DNA of 64,000 nt from JBDIAR01 sp039812545 (lineage in GTDB: Bacteria > Actinomycetota > Actinomycetes > Actinomycetales > Dermatophilaceae). The stretch spans positions 9,805 through 73,804 of the forward strand of contig JBDIAR010000001.1 in the NCBI GenBank assembly GCA_039812545.1, in the 5' to 3' direction. Positions 52,270-61,067 of the stretch are shown here, in pieces. The position numbers and the translations under genes are program-made. How positions within the stretch are numbered: the stretch's first letter is position 1; every line of letters begins with the position of its first letter. A model generated the notes under the pieces. It was not told where the DNA came from, made no database searches, and saw only the letters and a program-made list of their open reading frames with translations.

Positions 52270-53733
52270 TCAGGCGATGAGTTCCTCGTCGAGCAGGTAG
52301 TGCACGACGTCTGCCGCCGCGTAATCGGCACGGGCCGCGAGCAGGGCGCGCACCGGTTCGAGGTCCGAGCCCGAGGTCACCAGCGCGGGTTCGATATATC
52401 CGCCGGGGCGACGCTGCGGATGCCCGGCGGCGGCGAACAGGGCGTTGCACAGGCATACCCGACCCTCGGCCGCGATCTCACGGCCACCCTTGCGGGCGAA
52501 GCTGCGCGCGGGCTCGGCCGGGCAGCGGTAGTCCACACCGCCGTCGGGGCGCACATAGGCGGTCCGCAGCACGCCGAGGTCACACACCGGCGTACGGGCT
52601 TCTCGCACAGCCGGATCGGCCAGGCTGCCCGGCAGGTGGGCGACCCGGAACGGGAAACCCGTCGGGCTGACCCGGTGGTCGGCGAGAACCGCGACGTCGC
52701 CGGCGGACACGGCTGCTCGCATGGCGGACTTGATGTCGGCGTCGAAGCCGGATTCGGCGCTGTACGCGAACGCCGTCCCGACCTGGATGCCGGCGAGCCC
52801 GCAGGACAGGGCTTCGCGTAGCGCTTCGGGGGTGGCCTGGCCGCCGGCCACCCAGACCGGCAGCCCGAGGGCGAGAACGGCCCGGAGATCGACGTCGTCG
52901 CGTTCGTCGTAGACCGGTTCCCCGGCGGTGTCGAGGCGGAACGGGCCGCGCGGGGGCGCGTTGTGTCCACCGGCGGTCGGTCCTTCGACGACGAAACCGT
53001 CCGGGCGGGTGCGGGGATCGCCGGCCAGTCCGGCGGCCAGGTCGACCGAGGCGACGATCGCCAGGGCAAGAGGCCGATCGAGCCGGGCTAGGTGGGCGGG
53101 CAGGGTGGCGGGGTCCAGCACGTCGGCCGGGTCGAAGGGCGCGGCGGCCGGGGCATCGGGTCCGTGCGCGCCCATCACCTTCACGGCGAACCGGGGCGAG
53201 CGGTGGGTCGAGAGCTCGGCGATCATCGCCGGCAGTTCGTGCGGGCTGCCCGCGCCCATGAGCACGTAGTCGACGCCGGCCAGCATGGCGCCGTAGAGGC
53301 CGGCCGGGATGGGCAGCTCGATCTTGCGGAGGTAGTTGATGCCCACGACGCCGTCGTGGCCCTCCTTGGCGAGGTAGACCTCGACGAAGTTGGCGACGGT
53401 GACCAGTTGGAGCACCCGGGGCGCCGGCGCGAGGCTGAGGCGGGGCACCTGCTTGTATGCCGACTGCGCCGGGATGCCCCCCTCGACGAAGTAGGACGCG
53501 AGGATCCAGTCGGTCAACTCGGGGACCGGGAAAGCGGCCAGGGCACGCCGGACGTGACCGCCGGGGTCGCCGTCCTGCAGGCGCCTGGCCATCAGGATCT
53601 CCAGGGACACCCCCGAGACCACCCCGAGTTGTCCGGTCTTCGACACGGCCCGGGCCAGCCGCCAGTCGGAGATGCCGACGCCCATGCCTCCCTGGATGAC
53701 GACGGGTCGGGTGCGGAGCACCGGCTTGGTCAT
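52270..53733 (-). CDS. Nitronate monooxygenase/2-nitropropane dioxygenase family flavoprotein
   Basis: 487 residues, longer than typical nitronate monooxygenases (about 320-360). FMN-barrel motifs: VVIQGGMGVGISDWRLARAVS at the N-terminus, VVEGPTAGGHNAPPRGP in the middle, PVWVAGGQATPEALREAL and GIQVGTAFAYSAESG. The last 100 residues hold a Cys-containing segment (DYRCPAEP, RVCLCNAL). The family oxidises alkyl nitronates; FabK/PfaD-type enoyl reductases share this fold, so another reaction is possible. A GAGAGG ribosome site precedes the ATG. Divergent from the PucR gene. Confidence 0.82.
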   Translation of the reverse strand: MTKPVLRTRPVVIQGGMGVGISDWRLARAVSKTGQLGVVSGVSLEILMARRLQDGDPGGHVRRALAAFPVPELTDWILASYFVEGGIPAQSAYKQVPRLSLAPAPRVLQLVTVANFVEVYLAKEGHDGVVGINYLRKIELPIPAGLYGAMLAGVDYVLMGAGSPHELPAMIAELSTHRSPRFAVKVMGAHGPDAPAAAPFDPADVLDPATLPAHLARLDRPLALAIVASVDLAAGLAGDPRTRPDGFVVEGPTAGGHNAPPRGPFRLDTAGEPVYDERDDVDLRAVLALGLPVWVAGGQATPEALREALSCGLAGIQVGTAFAYSAESGFDADIKSAMRAAVSAGDVAVLADHRVSPTGFPFRVAHLPGSLADPAVREARTPVCDLGVLRTAYVRPDGGVDYRCPAEPARSFARKGGREIAAEGRVCLCNALFAAAGHPQRRPGGYIEPALVTSGSDLEPVRALLAARADYAAADVVHYLLDEELIA

Positions 53734-53800
53734 GGCTGCGCCTCTCGTGGCTTCCTGCTGAGTCGGAGTCGACCCTCATGGGCCCTTTCCGTTACGTCTA

Positions 53801-53818
53801 GCTTACGGGGCTAAGTTA
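53801..53818. promoter_or_regulatory. Candidate operator between divergent genes
   Basis: CTTA-N6-TAAG dyad (AGCTTA/TAAGTT nearly symmetric), flanked by further TTAC elements at 53792 and 53816. It lies midway between the nitronate monooxygenase and PucR genes. Confidence 0.35.
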
Positions 53819-53857
53819 CTGGTGCGTAATCCCGCTCGAATTCGGGGTGTCGAGCCG

Positions 53858-53863
53858 TAGAGT
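53858..53863 (+). promoter_or_regulatory. -10 box (TAGAGT) of a leaderless pucR-like gene
   Basis: TAGAGT, 6 bases, then ATG 53870, without Shine-Dalgarno. Identical to the box at 47307. Confidence 0.6.
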
Positions 53864-53869
53864 TAGCAG

Positions 53870-55096
53870 ATGGTGATAAAACAAGGACTGTCGCGACCTT
53901 GGGCGCGCGTCGATCCCGTGGTGGCCGAGACCCTGCGGTCGGTCGTTCCGGCGGTCATCGAGGACGCGATGGACCGGATCGTCCACGACCTGCCGACACT
54001 GGGGAGCGACGTCGTCGGCCGGTTCGGCGAGGCCCTGCGGCTGGGCATCCACCAGGCCCTGCGGCACTTCACCGACCTACTCGGTCGCGACGTCTCCGCC
54101 TTGGACGACCAACTGCTGCGCATGTACGTCGAGTTCGGGGCCCGGGAGGATCGGCACGGTCGCTCCATGGAGGCCCTCCTGGCGGCATACCGGCTGGGCG
54201 CTCGCACGACCTGGGCACACTTCTCGGTCGCGGCCATCGAGGACGGAGCACCGCCTCGCCAGATCGCGCTGCTCGCCGAGGCGCTGTTCGTGTACATCGA
54301 CGAACTGAGTGCGGCGTCGGCGACCGGGTTCTCCCGCGCCCAGGTCGAACGCGCGGCCCAACGCGAGCAGGCCCGTCGCCGACTGGCCGAGGCCCTGGTG
54401 GCCGGGGTTGCGGGCAGTGATCCCAGTCGGACCGCTGAACTGGCCGCGAACGCCGACTGGGAGCTGCCCGAACGACTGGCCGTCGCGGTCCATTCGCCGT
54501 CCGACGGGGGAGCAGGCGATCGCGAACCGACCACGGACGCAGAGGTGTTGGTGCTACGTACCGACGACGAGGTGCTGCTCGTGTTGCCCGAACGGGACGG
54601 CGTCCTGGCCGATCCGCAGCGCTGGGTGCGGTGTTATGTGGGGACCGTGCGGGCCGCCGCCGAGGCGTCGCTCTCGCTGGCCCACGCCCGCACGCTGCGC
54701 CGCCTGGTCGCCGAGGGCGTGGTCCCGATCGCGCCGGTCGTCGCCGCCGCCGATCACCTTCCCGAACTCGTCCTGCACGCCGACGACCGCTTGTATGCCG
54801 AACTCTGTCGCCGGGCGCTGGCCCCCCTGGACGGGTTGACCCGTCCCCGTCGCGAGATCGCGGTGCGCACGATCGCGGCCTGGTTGGCGCTGGGCGGCGA
54901 CCGGTCGGCCGTCGCCGACGCCCTCGGCGTCCACCCGCAGACCGTGAGTTACCGGCTCGGCCAACTCGCCGAACTCTTCGACGGGGGACTGGACGACCCC
55001 GCGGTGCGCGGTGAACTGCTCCTTGCCACGTATGCCGTGCGGCCGGAACGGGGCCCGGTGCTCAGTCGGCGGGGGCCGGAGCGCGCCGCACGGTGA
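53870..55096 (+). CDS. PucR/CdaR-family transcriptional regulator
   Basis: 408 residues. An N-terminal helical sensor-like region (about 1-165, RsbRD-like) is followed by a GGDEF-related middle part and the C-terminal PucR helix-turn-helix (RTIAAWLALGGDRSAVADALGVHPQTVSYRLGQLAELF, about 340-378). Family members often activate catabolic genes such as purine use. It lies next to a nitronate monooxygenase gene, its most likely target; a link to the xdh operon 11 kb away is possible but unsupported. The 3' end overlaps the convergent thioesterase gene by 35 bases. Confidence 0.88.
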   Translation: MVIKQGLSRPWARVDPVVAETLRSVVPAVIEDAMDRIVHDLPTLGSDVVGRFGEALRLGIHQALRHFTDLLGRDVSALDDQLLRMYVEFGAREDRHGRSMEALLAAYRLGARTTWAHFSVAAIEDGAPPRQIALLAEALFVYIDELSAASATGFSRAQVERAAQREQARRRLAEALVAGVAGSDPSRTAELAANADWELPERLAVAVHSPSDGGAGDREPTTDAEVLVLRTDDEVLLVLPERDGVLADPQRWVRCYVGTVRAAAEASLSLAHARTLRRLVAEGVVPIAPVVAAADHLPELVLHADDRLYAELCRRALAPLDGLTRPRREIAVRTIAAWLALGGDRSAVADALGVHPQTVSYRLGQLAELFDGGLDDPAVRGELLLATYAVRPERGPVLSRRGPERAAR

Positions 55097-55865
55097 GGAT
55101 CTGTTCGGCCCGGCCGACCTGGCCGGTCACGTCGAACAGCGCGGACGCGGTCAGGCCGAGGCCGGTCTCCCCGAAGGACACCGTCGTGTCGAGCCCCAGC
55201 CAGCCGGCCGTGGGCTGGCGGAACAGGTGAATGGTCAGGTCGACATTGGGGAAGATCCAGTCCTGGGGGTGGGCCCGGGTGGCGTGACCGTTGGCGGCGT
55301 CGACGAGAGCGACGAAGGCCGCGGTGTCGCTCACCTGCTCGTCCTCGATGAGCCCGACATCGGTGCGGATCCACGACGCGCGCCGCCCCGGACGACCGCC
55401 CGGCACCACCCGGAAGTCCAGCGAGTCGATGAAGCCGCCGCCCCACAGCTGCGAACCGTCCCAGGGGGTCAAGGAATCCGGCGGCGGAAGCGGATCGGCG
55501 AAGCCGCCGGCGACCTCGCTGGTGTCCTGGCGGGCGAGGCGCCATCCGGTCGCCCGGACGACGTCCTGCCAGCCGACGGTCAGCGTCGCCTCGAGCAACT
55601 CGATGGTGCGGCCCGGCCGGACCGTGCGCACGGTGACCCGGCTCGGCTGGGCGGGGATGAAACCGAGGATCTCGTAACCGATCCGGCACAGTTGCATGTC
55701 CGGGCGCGCGTCGTGGCCGACCAGGGCGTGCGCGAGCAGGCCGGCGACCGGAGCCATGTGCTGCTCGTCCTCGTTCCAGGCCCCCTGGGCATGCCGGGTG
55801 GGCTGATAGGTCTCTTCATCGATCCGCCGGAAGTAGCTGTCGGAGTCCTCGGGCAGTGCCACCAT
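55062..55865 (-). CDS. Thioesterase-family (acyl-CoA thioesterase-like) protein
   Basis: 267 residues. Two hotdog-like halves: an N-terminal half with TRHAQGAWNEDEQHMAPVAG and RIGYEILGFIPAQP, and a C-terminal half with DWIFPNVDLTIHLFRQP and DTTVSFGETGLGLTASALFD. This double-hotdog pattern is that of actinobacterial TesB-like proteins. It probably hydrolyses an acyl-CoA; the chain length is unknown. The ATG at 55865 is preceded by a TAGGGT box and no Shine-Dalgarno. Confidence 0.83.
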   Translation of the reverse strand: MVALPEDSDSYFRRIDEETYQPTRHAQGAWNEDEQHMAPVAGLLAHALVGHDARPDMQLCRIGYEILGFIPAQPSRVTVRTVRPGRTIELLEATLTVGWQDVVRATGWRLARQDTSEVAGGFADPLPPPDSLTPWDGSQLWGGGFIDSLDFRVVPGGRPGRRASWIRTDVGLIEDEQVSDTAAFVALVDAANGHATRAHPQDWIFPNVDLTIHLFRQPTAGWLGLDTTVSFGETGLGLTASALFDVTGQVGRAEQILTVRRAPAPAD

Positions 55866-55872
55866 GCGTGCG

Positions 55873-55878
55873 ACCCTA
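55873..55878 (-). promoter_or_regulatory. -10 box (TAGGGT) of a leaderless thioesterase mRNA
   Basis: TAGGGT on the minus strand, 7 bases, then ATG 55865. Confidence 0.55.
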
Positions 55879-55947
55879 CCTTCGGGGGGATAATCGGGCA
55901 GTCCCGCCCCGCGTCCCGAGGACCCGACCACCTGCCATGTCCCGCTC

Positions 55948-56697
55948 ATGAGTACGCCACCGCCGCCGCCCCGGCCCCCTCGACCCGGCCGCGCCCGGGA
56001 GATCCTGTTGTGGACCGCCGTGGCGCTGGCCGCCGCGGCCGCGGCGGTGATCCTCATCGTGCAGCCGTTCCAGGACACGGCGCCGTCGAACCCGCCGTCG
56101 GTCACCTCCCCGAACACGACGACCACCGGCCCCTCTCCGACCGGCACCCCCACGACGCCGGGCACCCCGCGGGCCACCACGACCACCACCGCTACGGCGA
56201 CCACGACCACGACGACGAACCTCGGGGTCATTCCGACCCGCCTGGTCATCCCCGACCTGCAGGTCGACGCCCCCGTCGTCCAGGTCGGTCTCGACGAGTA
56301 CGGAAATCTCGGGGCCCCATCGCACGACGACCGCACCAAGGCCGGCTGGTACGCCATGGATCCGCGACCAGGAGACGGCCGCGGCAATGTCCTGATGGAC
56401 GGGCATACCTTCGTCAACGACAGCGCGATCTTCACGTCGGACTTCGCCGAGAAGATCCACGTGGGCATGGCGATCTCCGTGGCCGGCGCCGACGGGGTCG
56501 CGCATCGCTACACCGCGACCACCGTGCTGCCGGCCGTCAACAAGAAGGACGACTACCCGGGAGTCGTCGCGAAGTACAAGCTCTATGACTTCACCGGCCC
56601 CGAACGACTGGTCATCGTCACCTGCAGCGGCAGCTTCAACTGGATCACCAAGACCCACGAGGACGTCGCCATCGTCATCGCCGACGTCGCCCGGTGA
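55948..56697 (+). CDS. Class E/F-like sortase with an altered active site
   Basis: 249 residues. Pro-rich cytoplasmic start, membrane helix at about 20-40 (LLWTAVALAAAAAAVILIV), a Thr/Pro-rich stalk (about 50-90) and a sortase domain. The catalytic His is in LMDGHTFVND and the Cys in VIVTCSGSF. The residue twelve positions after Cys, normally Arg in class F sortases (YRDN), is Glu here (THED), and no Arg follows until the last residue. Sortases attach secreted proteins to peptidoglycan; no LPxTG-like substrate is encoded nearby. The MFS gene overlaps the stop (GTGA). Confidence 0.85.
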   Translation: MSTPPPPPRPPRPGRAREILLWTAVALAAAAAAVILIVQPFQDTAPSNPPSVTSPNTTTTGPSPTGTPTTPGTPRATTTTTATATTTTTTNLGVIPTRLVIPDLQVDAPVVQVGLDEYGNLGAPSHDDRTKAGWYAMDPRPGDGRGNVLMDGHTFVNDSAIFTSDFAEKIHVGMAISVAGADGVAHRYTATTVLPAVNKKDDYPGVVAKYKLYDFTGPERLVIVTCSGSFNWITKTHEDVAIVIADVAR

Positions 56698-57944
56698 GCG
56701 CCCCGCCCCCCACCGCCACCCGGGAACCCTTCCCCAGGGAGATCTGGGTACTCACCGGTGCCGCCTTCGTCATCGCCATCGGCTACGGCCTGATCGCCCC
56801 GGTCCTGCCGCGGTACGCCTCCAGCTTCGAGGTCGACTACGCCCGGATCGCCTTCGTCGTCAGCGCCTTCGCGTTCTGCCGCCTGGTGTTCGCCCCGTTC
56901 GGCGGGTCCCTGGTGCGCCGGTGGGGAGAGCGCCCGGTCTATCTGATCGGGGTCCTCGTCGTCGCCGCGTCGACGGGGGCCTGTGCCCTGGCGACCACCT
57001 ACACCCAGTTGCTGGTGTTTCGGGGCTTGGGCGGCGTCGGTTCGACGATGTTCACGGTGTCCGCCGTCGGGTTGATCGTGCGTTTGTCACCGCCGCCGCT
57101 GCGGGGTCGCATCTCTGCCGCGTATGCCGCGACCTGGCTGATCGGCGGCATCCTCGGGCCGGTCGTGGGGGGACAGTTGGCTCGCTTCGGCTTCCGGGTC
57201 CCCTTCGTCGTGTATGCGATCGCCTTGTTGCTCGCGGCCGCCGTCGTGGCGGTCCTCCTGCCGGCCGGGGTCAGCGCACCCGCCGCAGCGGACGCGCTCC
57301 CGGTGATGACCCTGCGAGAGGCGCTGCGGGACAGCGCCTATGTCGCGGGGCTGCTGTCCGGATTCGCCAATGGGTGGGCCAACTTCGGAGTCCGGATCGC
57401 CCTCGTCCCGCTCTTCCTCACCGAGATCCTCGGCACCGACGACGCCATGACCGGCAACGCGTTGGCGGCGTTCGCCCTCGGCAACGGACTGGTGCTCACG
57501 ATGTCCGGCCGGTGGTCGGATCGCGTGGGCCGGAGGCTGCCGATCATCGTCGGCCTCACCGTCAACGGGGCGCTGACCGCACTGGTCGCCGGCTGCGGGT
57601 CGGTCTGGCTCTTCTTGGTCATCTCGCTGGGCGCCGGGGCGGGGATCGGTCTGTTCTCGCCGAGCCAGCAGGCGGTCGTCGCGGACGTCGTCGGCCGCAA
57701 CCGAAATGCCGGATCGGTGCTGCCCCCATTCCAGATGGCGGGCGACCTCGGAGCCATTCTCGGTCCGGTCGTCGCCGGGGTGCTCGCGGAGCGGGCCGGC
57801 TTCGGCATCGCCTTCCTCGTCACCGGCATACTCGTCGTGCTCGCCGCCGTCCCGTGGTTCTGGGCGCGCGAGTCGAACCGACTGGCCTCCGACGGCGGAT
57901 CGCCGCGGTGGGCGGCGCCGCGGGGGAGTGCGGATCAGACCTGA
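56694..57944 (+). CDS. Major facilitator superfamily transporter
   Basis: 416 residues, 12 membrane helices. Motif A-like loops GSLVRRWGERPVYLIG and SGRWSDRVGRRLPIIVG after helices 2 and 8 and the antiporter-like motif ILGPVVGGQLARFGFRVPF in helix 5 point to a proton-coupled drug or metabolite exporter. The GTG at 56694 overlaps the sortase stop; the last codons overlap the convergent CBS gene. Confidence 0.9.
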   Translation: MSAPPPTATREPFPREIWVLTGAAFVIAIGYGLIAPVLPRYASSFEVDYARIAFVVSAFAFCRLVFAPFGGSLVRRWGERPVYLIGVLVVAASTGACALATTYTQLLVFRGLGGVGSTMFTVSAVGLIVRLSPPPLRGRISAAYAATWLIGGILGPVVGGQLARFGFRVPFVVYAIALLLAAAVVAVLLPAGVSAPAAADALPVMTLREALRDSAYVAGLLSGFANGWANFGVRIALVPLFLTEILGTDDAMTGNALAAFALGNGLVLTMSGRWSDRVGRRLPIIVGLTVNGALTALVAGCGSVWLFLVISLGAGAGIGLFSPSQQAVVADVVGRNRNAGSVLPPFQMAGDLGAILGPVVAGVLAERAGFGIAFLVTGILVVLAAVPWFWARESNRLASDGGSPRWAAPRGSADQT

Positions 57945-58555
57945 GGGTTCGGGCTCGGTTCGGCGGGCTCGAGGTGGCGCACTCGGCGGACCCCGATGAC
58001 CGAGCGGGCGATCGCCTCGGCGATGTCGCGCTCGCGCGGCGATCCCGTCCCGGAGATCGTGACCACGCCGTGCGCGACAGCCACGCCCCAGGTGGACTGG
58101 CCGTACTGGTCGAAGACGGCGCGGACCTCGGCGAGGACCTCATCGTCGCTGCGCCACAGGGCGCGGATGATGTCGCTGCGGCTGACGACGCCGATCAGGT
58201 GGTGACCGTGGACGACCGGCACCGACTTGATCGAACTCGCCGTGAACAGGGACACCAGATCGGCCACGTCCACGCAGGCCTGGGTGCACCGTGGGTCGCG
58301 GGTCATGATCTCACCGACGACGACCGGGCTGGCCTCGTCGTCCGGACGGATCCGACGCGCGTGCGCCCGCGGGTCGTGCGGCAAGGCATACCGCAGGACG
58401 TCCATCTCGGACAGGATGCCCACGAGGAGGTCCTCGCCGCGTACCACGGGTAATGCGGTGATCCGCCGGTCGGCCATCAGCGCCACCGCATCTTCGATCA
58501 GTGAGTCTTCTTGCACGCTGACCGCCGGGCTGGTCATGATCTCGCGAACGAGCAT
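57935..58555 (-). CDS. CBS-pair and BON domain protein
   Basis: 206 residues. Two CBS domains (about 1-60 and 78-135), each with the typical VREIMT/VGEIMT start and ALPVV/SVPVV core, bind adenine nucleotides in related proteins. A C-terminal BON domain (about 140-195, VRAVFDQYG...GVAVAHGVVTISGT) may contact membranes. Likely a stress- or energy-sensing regulator. The ATG has TTGAGGAG upstream. The 3' end overlaps that of the MFS gene by 10 bases. Confidence 0.9.
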   Translation of the reverse strand: MLVREIMTSPAVSVQEDSLIEDAVALMADRRITALPVVRGEDLLVGILSEMDVLRYALPHDPRAHARRIRPDDEASPVVVGEIMTRDPRCTQACVDVADLVSLFTASSIKSVPVVHGHHLIGVVSRSDIIRALWRSDDEVLAEVRAVFDQYGQSTWGVAVAHGVVTISGTGSPRERDIAEAIARSVIGVRRVRHLEPAEPSPNPQV

Positions 58556-58689
58556 CGGTGCTCCTCAAGGCCAGTCGGTTAACCCTCGCTCACCCCAACA
58601 CCGGCGTCGAGGGTGGCCGCCGGTTTGCTATGGCGATTGTCGCCCGGCTGACCGGTTCCGCCAAGCATCCCGGACAAAGGTGTCTCATG

Positions 58690-60453
58690 TCACGTCATAG
58701 GCGCCGACGGCCGGGGCGGCGCGGCGTGATCCGCCAGGGCGGCGGCTGCGGCGGTCCGCAGCGTGGCGTGGGCCTCGCGATGTCCGGCGCGGGACACCGG
58801 GATCTCGACGACCCGCAACCCTCGGGGGGCGTCGAAGAGCAACGACCGCAGATGGTCCAGCCCCGCCACCCGGACGTGTGGGATGCCCCGGGACGCGCAG
58901 ACCTGCCCGAGGTCGACCCGGGTCGGGGTGCCGAAGATCCGTTCGAAGTCGGCCGCCCGATCCTGATGGCCGTATTCGAGGAGGGTGAAGATGCCGCCGC
59001 CGTCGTCGTTGACCACGAGGATCGTCAGGTCGGGTACGGGTTCGTCCGGGCCGATCACCAGCCCGGCGGCGTCGTGCAGGAAGGTCAGATCGCCGAGCAG
59101 CGCGTATGCCGGTCGCTCGGTCGTCAGCGCGATCCCGACGGCCGTCGAAACGCACCCGTCGATGCCGGCGAGTCCACGGCTGGCGACCACGGTCACGTCG
59201 TTGCCGAGGGCGGTGCTGGTCAGGTCGAGGTCGCGCACGGCGTTGGACGACCCCACGAAGAGCACCGCACCCTTGGGCAGCTCGGCGAAGATGGTGCGCG
59301 CCGCCGCCAGTGAACTGGGCACCTGCCAGACGACCTGGGCGGCGGCGCTGGCCAGCGCCGCCCCGGCCGCCATCCAGTCCCGGCGCCACTGCTCGTCGGC
59401 GTCGGACCTGGACCCGGGCTGAGCGGCGAGCAGCGCGCCCCACGGGTACACCCGGCTGGTCAGATGGCCCGGGTCGTTCCACGTCGGATCCGTGGTCACG
59501 GTCTCGACCACGACATCGGTGCGCAGCAGTCCCGAGGTCGCCCGGGACAAGGTGGGGCGGCCGACGACGAGCGCACGTTCCGGCAGGTGGGCCGCGACCC
59601 AGTCGTCGGCCGTGAGCAGCAGTGGGCCGTGCGGAATGATCTTCGATCGGTCCAACTCGCCGAACGGCTCGGCGATCACCGGCCACCCGCACCTCGTCGC
59701 GACGTCGACCGCCGCGCGCGCCTGGGCGGGGTGCGGCAGGTCGCCGACGATCATCAGGGTGCGCGCCAGGTCGGCGACCGGCCCACCGGCCCCGCCGCCG
59801 CCGAAGACCAGAGCCGGATCCGCCTCCGGGAGCCGGACCCACGGGGCACCGCCCGGCCGCCCGTCGAGCGACCCCGGCCACGGTCGACCCTGACCCGGCA
59901 GGTCCGGCGTCAGCGGCTCGCGCAACGGCAGGTTGACGTGGACCGGCCCGGGCCAGCCGGTGAGCCGCCCCTCGGCCGCCGCGCACGCCCGGGCGACCAC
60001 CGAGCGCCAGACCGCGTTGTATGCCGGGTCGGCCTCCGGGGCGCCCAGTTCGTGTTCCCAGCGCACGGCGTCGCCGAAGATGGCGCGCTGGTCGGTCGTC
60101 TGGTTCGCGCCGGTCCCGCGCAGCTCGGGGGGCCGGTCGGCCGTGAGCAGCAGGAGAGGGACCTGGGCGTGGTGGGCCTCCAGGACGGCCGGGTGGAGAT
60201 TGGCGACGGCCGTGCCCGAGGTGGTCACGACCGGAACGGTTCGCCGGGTGAGCTTGGCCAGCCCGAGCGCGAGGAAGGCGGCGCTGCGTTCGTCGACCCG
60301 CACATGCAGGCGGAGCCGACCGGCGCGGTCCGCCTCCTGCATGGCATACGCGAGCGGAGCGGACCGCGAACCCGGACACAGCACGGCATCTCGCACGCCA
60401 TGTCTGACGAGTTCGTCGACGAGGACGGTCGCCAGGGCCGTGGAGGGGTTCAC
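58690..60453 (-). CDS. menD: 2-succinyl-5-enolpyruvyl-6-hydroxy-3-cyclohexene-1-carboxylate synthase
   Basis: 587 residues, thiamine-diphosphate enzyme of menaquinone synthesis: joins isochorismate and 2-oxoglutarate. N-terminal ALATVLVDELVRHGVRDAVLCPGSRSAPL with the catalytic Glu in HVRVDERSAAFLALGLAK, and the C-terminal ThDP site YALLGDLTFLHDAAGL...VVNDDGGGIFTLLE. The GTG at 60453 lies close behind the deaminase stop (60461). The riboswitch-controlled thiamine importer supplies its cofactor indirectly. Confidence 0.93.
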   Translation of the reverse strand: MNPSTALATVLVDELVRHGVRDAVLCPGSRSAPLAYAMQEADRAGRLRLHVRVDERSAAFLALGLAKLTRRTVPVVTTSGTAVANLHPAVLEAHHAQVPLLLLTADRPPELRGTGANQTTDQRAIFGDAVRWEHELGAPEADPAYNAVWRSVVARACAAAEGRLTGWPGPVHVNLPLREPLTPDLPGQGRPWPGSLDGRPGGAPWVRLPEADPALVFGGGGAGGPVADLARTLMIVGDLPHPAQARAAVDVATRCGWPVIAEPFGELDRSKIIPHGPLLLTADDWVAAHLPERALVVGRPTLSRATSGLLRTDVVVETVTTDPTWNDPGHLTSRVYPWGALLAAQPGSRSDADEQWRRDWMAAGAALASAAAQVVWQVPSSLAAARTIFAELPKGAVLFVGSSNAVRDLDLTSTALGNDVTVVASRGLAGIDGCVSTAVGIALTTERPAYALLGDLTFLHDAAGLVIGPDEPVPDLTILVVNDDGGGIFTLLEYGHQDRAADFERIFGTPTRVDLGQVCASRGIPHVRVAGLDHLRSLLFDAPRGLRVVEIPVSRAGHREAHATLRTAAAAALADHAAPPRPSAPMT

Positions 60454-60460
60454 GACGCCG

Positions 60461-60985
60461 TCATCCCCTCGCCGCCGGGCGCTCGGGCATCGCGGCGCCG
60501 ATCGGCCACTCGCCGAGATCGTCGGCCGCCCACGGCCAGACGGCGGTCGCCAACCCGGAGTTCGCCAGCAGCTTTTGGCAGCCCGGACACGGTGGGTGGG
60601 TGATCGCGATCCAGCCGCCGCGCCGGCGGACCGGGTCGGCGAACAGCAGGGCATTGGATTCGGCGTGGATCGAGATGCAGAACCCCGGCGAGTTCGGGTC
60701 CTCGTACGGCGCGTCCGGCGGCAGTTCGTCGTGGCCCAGCGCACCGCGCGGACAGCCGCCCTCCAGGCACCCGGTCCGCCCCGCGGGCGCGCCGTTGTAC
60801 CCCGTGGACAGGATCCGGTTCTCCGCGTCGAAGATCACCGCGCCGACCCGCCGCCGCGTGCAGTCGGCCCGGCGGGCGACGGCCTGCGCGATGCCGACGC
60901 CCCAGGCGCGCCAGCCCGGCCGCGAGGTGTATGCCGGTGGGGCGTAAGCAGGTGGGTTCCCGGGTGCGATCGGGGCCGACGTCAT
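60461..60985 (-). CDS. dCMP/cytidine deaminase-family protein
   Basis: 174 residues. Zinc and catalytic residues SIHAESNALLFAD (HAE) and HPPCPGCQKLL (PCxxC) are present, with RRRVGAVIFDAENRILSTGYNGAPAG at the start of the fold. The GYNGAP and HAE spacing match deoxycytidylate deaminase; it would convert dCMP to dUMP. The ATG at 60985 has a TAGGCT box 8 bases upstream and no Shine-Dalgarno. menD follows. Confidence 0.88.
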   Translation of the reverse strand: MTSAPIAPGNPPAYAPPAYTSRPGWRAWGVGIAQAVARRADCTRRRVGAVIFDAENRILSTGYNGAPAGRTGCLEGGCPRGALGHDELPPDAPYEDPNSPGFCISIHAESNALLFADPVRRRGGWIAITHPPCPGCQKLLANSGLATAVWPWAADDLGEWPIGAAMPERPAARG

Positions 60986-60993
60986 GGAGGTTG

Positions 60994-60999
60994 AGCCTA
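60994..60999 (-). promoter_or_regulatory. -10 box (TAGGCT) of a leaderless dCMP deaminase-menD mRNA
   Basis: TAGGCT on the minus strand, 8 bases, then ATG 60985. Confidence 0.55.
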
Positions 61000-61067
61000 A
61001 TCGGTGCGCCCACGTCGTGAGTCGGATCCTGGCCGGGCCCGGATGGACCCGGCATCCGGCATGCTGT

